From NCBI GenBank assembly GCA_963735495.1, contig CAVTLG010000014.1, positions 558,001 to 622,000 of the forward strand: a stretch of 64,000 nucleotides of DNA. Reading direction: 5' to 3'. Shown one piece after another: positions 59,851-64,000 of this stretch. Below the pieces are notes generated by a model. It ran no database searches. It was not told the DNA's origin and worked only from the letters and a program-made list of their open reading frames with translations. Each line of letters starts with the position of its first letter. Positions within the stretch are counted from its first letter, which is position 1. Position numbers and translations under genes: made by a program. This stretch comes from CAVTLG01 sp963735495 (lineage in GTDB: Bacteria > Chloroflexota > Ktedonobacteria > Ktedonobacterales > Ktedonobacteraceae).

Positions 59851-61947
59851 CTATCCCATATTCCAGTAACTCGGGTCAAATCCCTGCAACAAAGGCGTTT
59901 TGCTGTCGGCTGGCAGCACAACAAGCAACGCGCGCATGGCACGCGTCATCCCAACAAACATCGTGCGGCGCTCACGGGCAAGTACCTCGTCGCGTTCGTC
60001 AGGCGAGGCATCCCGTGCCATAAACGGGTAGGAACTCGCGACGAAACCAGCCAGGGCGACGATAGGAAATTCTAACCCTTTGGCAGCATTGAGCGTCAGC
60101 ACCTTTACGCCTGGACGTGCTAGATTGAGATCCTGCCCGCTCATAAATGTGGCTTCGATATCCATGCCACTCAATGCAATGGCAATGCTTCTCCCTGCCC
60201 GCTCACTGGGACAGAGTAGCGCACAGGAGCCGAGCGTGAGGCGCAGATTACGGCTGGCTTTTTTGAAGAAGCTGGCAAGCAATTGTGCCTCGTGCTCACT
60301 GTTGAGCACCGCTCGTACGTCGGGTACGGGGCCAGTGTTGACATAGTGGCGCTCGACGGCCTCATCGTCCAGTACGCCGGAAGAGGAAGCAAGATACGCT
60401 TGCGCCGCCTCGCCGATCTCGTAGGTTGAACGGTAGTTGGCGCGCAGGATGCTGGTGCGACCCTGGAATTTCAGGTCCTGGTGCACATCGGTCCAGGTGA
60501 AGCCGCTGCCGTAAATAGATTGGTTGGCGTCGGCGGTGATAAAGAGACGATTGGGGGCTTTGCAGAGCTTGATGAGCAGACGCAGCATGCTGGGATTGAG
60601 GTCCTGCGCTTCGTCGATGATGACGGCATCGTAGCGCTGATAGAGATTGCACTGCTCGACGAGCGCTGCAGCCCGCGCGCGGCGCTGCTCCCATGTCTCT
60701 TTGCCGCTGGCCTGGAGGTGTTCGCGCCAGCGTTCGTAGATGCGCCATACCAGTCGGCGCTGCGTGGCATTGAGGCGAACTTTGCGACCCGTACGCTGAG
60801 TAGTCAGATAATCTTGCAGGCTCTCGATCTGGCGTGCAACGATCACCGAGGTGAACTCTTGTAGCAAATAGCTATCGCCCGTGCGCTCTAGCATCTGCCG
60901 CTGCGCCTCTTGCTGCAATGCATTCCCCTCCAGCGGCGGAGCGGCTGTCACCACAAAGAGCAGGTTGTGCAGTTGCTCCGGGCTGATGATCTCTTTGACC
61001 TGCTTACACTGCTGCAAAATCTCGTAGGCCAGCTTATCAGCGGTCTGTACCTGGACGTATTGTGCGTTGTCGCCAAGGAGTTGTTGCAGTAGTTGCTCGG
61101 ATGATTTGACGAGCGCGTTGGTGTAGGTGGTGAAGAGGATGCGCGGCTTCTTGCCCGCTTTGAGCAACTGGTCGAGCAGCGAACGAATGCGATAGAGCGC
61201 GACGGTACTCTTGCCGGTGCCGGGACCGCCTTTGACCAGCATGGGACCATTCGTTTTGAGCGACCAGGTGGCGTATTTTTCCTGCTCGGGCGAAAGTTTG
61301 AGCAGAAAAGTCAGCAGTTCGCCCTCTTTGTAGCGCAATAAATCATCGATCTCGTCGAGGACGAGGTCGGGCTGTTGCATCACCTCTAGCAATGGTTGTT
61401 CAAACATATACTGATCGATTTTCAAGAGCGTCTCGTCATTCACGCCGGGGCAACTCAGTAAATCGTCCTGGTTCGTGATGCGTAGCAGGCGAGCGTGGTA
61501 TGCCTCAGGAATTTGCAGCTTATTGAGCAACCCAATGGTAATTGGCTCCGGTAGAGGGTGGTTGGATGTATGTTCCCAGTAGGATTTCGTGGCCTGCGCT
61601 GGCTCGGCGTCGGACAGAGGGGCATCGAAGTCGCTCAGCACGTCGCTCGCGGGCACATCCTCGGTCATGATCGCGTCTTTGTAGGTAGTCTCGTTGCGTC
61701 GCTCCAGGCGAAAGAGTGAAATATATTGCTGATTGAAGTTGTAAAAGATGCGATAGTCTCCTGAGCGCAGGCGATATGGTTTGCCCGGATGGTGGGTAAG
61801 CTGCTTTTTCGCTTTGCCATCGGGGAGGGGATCTTGCGTCAGCAGCGTGACTTTTTCCATCACCTGCTGCATTTCCTTCGCTGGCAATTTCCCAATATCG
61901 TCCAAAAATGCCGGTTTCATTAAGGTTTGCCATTGGACTTTCGTCAT
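59851..61947 (-). CDS. RelE-like domain fused to a UvrD/Rep-type helicase
   Basis: A 698-residue protein; the ATG at 61947 has GGAAGGAA upstream. Residues 1-90 look like a RelE/ParE fold: AFLDDIGKLPAKEMQQVMEK, then KPYRLRSGDYRIFY and LERRNETTYK, with the basic residues of RelE toxins. A linker with a helix-hairpin-helix-like stretch (about 140-185) leads to a superfamily 1 helicase: motif I KGGPGTGKSTV near 240, motif II VIIDEAQDLNP near 444, motif III ADANQSIYGSGFTW, motif IV LRANYRST, motif V LNAAKGLEFPIVAL and motif VI VGMTRAMRAL. No nuclease motif is visible. It heads the DISARM/McrBC-like operon. Confidence 0.8.
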   Translation of the reverse strand: MTKVQWQTLMKPAFLDDIGKLPAKEMQQVMEKVTLLTQDPLPDGKAKKQLTHHPGKPYRLRSGDYRIFYNFNQQYISLFRLERRNETTYKDAIMTEDVPASDVLSDFDAPLSDAEPAQATKSYWEHTSNHPLPEPITIGLLNKLQIPEAYHARLLRITNQDDLLSCPGVNDETLLKIDQYMFEQPLLEVMQQPDLVLDEIDDLLRYKEGELLTFLLKLSPEQEKYATWSLKTNGPMLVKGGPGTGKSTVALYRIRSLLDQLLKAGKKPRILFTTYTNALVKSSEQLLQQLLGDNAQYVQVQTADKLAYEILQQCKQVKEIISPEQLHNLLFVVTAAPPLEGNALQQEAQRQMLERTGDSYLLQEFTSVIVARQIESLQDYLTTQRTGRKVRLNATQRRLVWRIYERWREHLQASGKETWEQRRARAAALVEQCNLYQRYDAVIIDEAQDLNPSMLRLLIKLCKAPNRLFITADANQSIYGSGFTWTDVHQDLKFQGRTSILRANYRSTYEIGEAAQAYLASSSGVLDDEAVERHYVNTGPVPDVRAVLNSEHEAQLLASFFKKASRNLRLTLGSCALLCPSERAGRSIAIALSGMDIEATFMSGQDLNLARPGVKVLTLNAAKGLEFPIVALAGFVASSYPFMARDASPDERDEVLARERRTMFVGMTRAMRALLVVLPADSKTPLLQGFDPSYWNMG

Positions 61948-62211
61948 AAGAAAAAGTTCCTTCCCTTTCAAACCATGGCGCAGCGCGTTGCTGATCGTGC
62001 TGGCCGTTCCCACCTACGATAAGAGCATAGGTATACGCGCACAACTCTATATGCTTGCTCTACATAAGACGAATTTCCTCGATAGCGTATCAAAAAAATG
62101 GGCTCTTCGTCCATTCGGGGGAAATGGGGTAGGGGCGTGTCCTTGCGACCGCCCAATACCATTCAAATAGCGAGCATGACACGGCAGAGCGAGCGTCACA
62201 GCAGAGGAGCG

Positions 62212-62406
62212 GCGGACGCGATAAATCGGGTCCGTACCGTTTTCCGGCAATGAATTGCAGGCCGCCTCTGGCCTCTTCTGGGGGCACGTTGCGGCGACAC
62301 AACGCCCTTGAGAAAACCTCATCTGGCTGTCCATTGGCTCACCAGGCGACCGCTCGCACGCGATTTATCGCCTGTGAACGGTACGGACCCGATTTATCGC
62401 GTCCGC
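62212..62406. repeat. 30-bp perfect inverted repeat spanning 195 bp
   Basis: Bases 62212-62241 are the exact reverse complement of 62377-62406; the arms contain GCGATAAATCGGGTCCGTAC. A further copy of the CGATTTATCGC core lies at about 62360. No gene lies inside. It looks like a small non-autonomous element or paired REP sequences. The rest of 62014-62515 shows nothing else, apart from the presumed promoter of the defence operon. Confidence 0.8.
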
Positions 62407-62515
62407 TTCCCCGTGTCTGTCCTGCATCTCTCTCCGCAGTGACCATGGCTGCGTTTGTTTCTATTTCTCCTTCTCTGAACGGTATTGTGCGACCGCCCCG
62501 GGGCGCACGCGAGGT

Positions 62516-64000
62516 CTGTCTTTTACCCACAACGTTCAAGTACAAAGAATGGTAGAATGAGAGGAGGGAAAGAAGAGAAAGAAAGAGGAAAGGCGAGAAA
62601 AGATGGAATGGAGTGGAAGGGAAAGTGCAACGGAATGGGCAGTGATGACGTATGGATCGGTGCGGCTGGAAGATGAACGGCGAACGCAACGAGCCGTGAA
62701 GATGGCAAGTGCACTGGCACGAGATCCGATGGGTTCATTGCCCAAACAATTGGGAGGGCAAGCAGCGACGAAAGCAGGGTACCGCTTCTTGGAGAGTGCG
62801 AAGACGAGCTATGAACAACTGATGGAGCCACATGAGCAGCAGACGAAAGAGCGGATGCAGCAACGCAAGCGGGTCTTGCTGATCCAAGATATGACGGAAG
62901 TGGATTATGCGCACCATCCCAAAACGAGTGGATTGGGCCCCATCGGCAATGGGAGCCATCAGGGCTACCTGCTGCAAACGGTGCTGGCGGTGGACCCGAG
63001 CAATAGGCAAGTGCTGGGCATAGCCACCCAGGAAGCGTTTTTGCGACAGCCCGCTCCAGCCGGAGAAACGAGTCACCAGCGAGGCAAGCGCAAACAGAAA
63101 GAAGCGGAGGTCTGGCAACGACAAGCACAGCAGATCGGGGAGGCACCAACAGGATGTGAATATATTCATGTGGGGGACCGAGGCAGTGATATCTTTGCGT
63201 TTTTGCGAGCGTGTCTCAAGCAGAACGGTGGCTTTGAGGTGCGCGTGCAGCATGATCGGAGAGTGGATCTGCGGGTGGATCAAGCCGAGACCCCGCTTTC
63301 CCCCGGAGCGCTTCGTCATGGAAAGAAGCGACCAGCCGGACAAGAGCCCACCCAGCATCTCTTCGAGGAGGTGAGAAGTTGGCCATCGATGGGGCAAGAC
63401 ACGATCCAGTTGGATGGCAATCACAAGCGCAAGCAACGAGCAGCCCACCTGAGCATCAGTTGGGGAACGCTCCGGCTCTGGCCTCCCGATGGGCCAGCAG
63501 GCAAAGGAGAGGTGCCACTGGTGGTCACCGTGGTCAGAACCTGGGAAGCCAACCCACCAGAAGGGCAAGAGGCGCTCGAATGGCTGCTGGTAACCTCGGT
63601 GGCAGTCCAGAACGAAGAGGACGCCTGGGAGCGGGTCGAATGGTATCGCATGCGCTGGATCGTGGAGGATTATCACCAATGTCTCAAAACGGGCTGTCAG
63701 ATTGAGGCACGTCAGGTGCAAACCTATGAGGGATTGCGCACCTTGTTGGGGTTTCTGGCTCCCTTAGCCGTGCGCCTCTTACAATTACGAGACGTGGCCC
63801 GCCAGGAGCCCGAGCGGCCTGCCCAGGAAGTCCTGCCAGCGGATGTGGTCAAAGTCGTGGCGCATCTGGCCCACGTTTCTGCTCAACGGTTGACCACGCA
63901 ACGATGCTGGCACCGCATCGCTCAGGCGGGTGGGTATTTGGGACGCAAGGGAGATGGAGAGCCAGGTTGGAAAACCCTTTGGAAAGGATGGTTATACATC
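62516..64000 (+). mobile_element. IS4/Tn5-type insertion sequence (right end outside window)
   Basis: The putative left end CTGTCTTTTACCCACAACG at 62516-62534 resembles the IS50/Tn5 outside end CTGACTCTTATACACAAGT, and an IS4-family transposase begins 69 bases inside. The right end is beyond base 64000, so no target duplication can be checked. Confidence 0.7.
62603..64000 (+). CDS. IS4-family (Tn5-like) transposase, partial
   Basis: The frame from the ATG at 62603 (AGAGGAAAGG upstream) is open for 466 codons to the window edge. The start WAVMTYGSVRLEDERRTQRA, then LPKQLGGQAATKAGYRFLES, is the Tnp DNA-binding domain of Tn5-like enzymes. The catalytic triad is Asp in LIQDMTEVDYAHH, Asp in HVGDRGSDIFAF and Glu in WYRMRWIVEDYHQCLK, which is the YREK signature of the IS4 family. 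The part present is uninterrupted, so the copy may be functional; only the C-terminal dimerisation helices are missing from view. Confidence 0.92.
   Translation, partial: MEWSGRESATEWAVMTYGSVRLEDERRTQRAVKMASALARDPMGSLPKQLGGQAATKAGYRFLESAKTSYEQLMEPHEQQTKERMQQRKRVLLIQDMTEVDYAHHPKTSGLGPIGNGSHQGYLLQTVLAVDPSNRQVLGIATQEAFLRQPAPAGETSHQRGKRKQKEAEVWQRQAQQIGEAPTGCEYIHVGDRGSDIFAFLRACLKQNGGFEVRVQHDRRVDLRVDQAETPLSPGALRHGKKRPAGQEPTQHLFEEVRSWPSMGQDTIQLDGNHKRKQRAAHLSISWGTLRLWPPDGPAGKGEVPLVVTVVRTWEANPPEGQEALEWLLVTSVAVQNEEDAWERVEWYRMRWIVEDYHQCLKTGCQIEARQVQTYEGLRTLLGFLAPLAVRLLQLRDVARQEPERPAQEVLPADVVKVVAHLAHVSAQRLTTQRCWHRIAQAGGYLGRKGDGEPGWKTLWKGWLYI

Noticed and set aside
62735..63721. A 328-codon minus-strand open frame
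   Set aside because: It is opposite the IS4-family transposase, whose DDE and YREK motifs are clear; the minus frame has no recognisable content.
1..64000. CRISPR arrays, tRNA and rRNA genes
   Set aside because: Scanned by eye for evenly spaced palindromic repeats and for tRNA arms or rRNA-like sequence; none seen, though a covariance-model search would be needed to exclude a tRNA or small RNA.

Overview
The window reads as chromosomal DNA of a bacterium of the Ktedonobacteria type (phylum Chloroflexota). This is inference from gene content: F420-type nitroreductase, GT87 membrane glycosyltransferase, BNR/YVTN secreted propellers, PaoABC-like molybdoenzyme, many degraded mobile and carbohydrate-active genes, and moderate GC. 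No rRNA, tRNA or CRISPR array was recognised.

Layout. 1-7.8 kb: amino acid permease (partial, minus), truncated DUF998 gene, a two-gene ABC exporter and a two-component system (plus). 7.8-14.6 kb (minus): a GT87-like membrane protein, a remarkable repeat-built, disordered protein split in two frames, a MOSC protein and a membrane protein. 14.9-17.2 kb: an IS1-like element and integrase debris. 17.2-23.1 kb (minus): a heat-shock cluster (hsp20 remnant, ftsH, clpB, pentapeptide-repeat membrane protein) behind a near-perfect housekeeping promoter. 23.3-27.2 kb: graveyard of gene fragments around a polysaccharide deacetylase and a frameshifted LacI regulator. 27.3-30 kb (minus): secreted BNR lipoprotein, YVTN propeller and cupredoxin. 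30.6-35.9 kb (plus): TetR, ClC channel/exchanger, FAD monooxygenase, F420-type nitroreductase and a second TetR broken by an in-frame amber codon. 37.5-41.6 kb (plus): CPA2 antiporter, TPR protein, and an ammonium transporter fused to an extra N-terminal membrane domain. 41.8-46.3 kb: PaoABC-like aldehyde oxidoreductase operon (minus) divergent from a PadR regulator with a palindromic operator on the shared promoter. 46.5-49.6 kb (plus): ribbon-helix-helix regulator with an iterated operator, PHB-depolymerase-type esterase, phospholipase-D-family protein.

50.0-61.9 kb (minus) is the most interesting region: a five-gene, tightly packed operon encoding a RelE-like domain fused to a UvrD-type helicase, a DrmA-like helicase, a DrmB-like DUF1998 protein, a McrB-like AAA+ NTPase and a McrC-like PD-(D/E)xK nuclease. 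It combines the DISARM core with McrBC-type restriction parts, has no methyltransferase in the window, and looks like a composite anti-phage system. It is bordered by a 195-bp inverted-repeat structure and an IS4/Tn5-type insertion sequence that runs off the right edge.

Start codons were moved from the longest frame to the best ribosome-binding site wherever the sequence argued for it; family assignments are by eye from motifs and no database search was possible.
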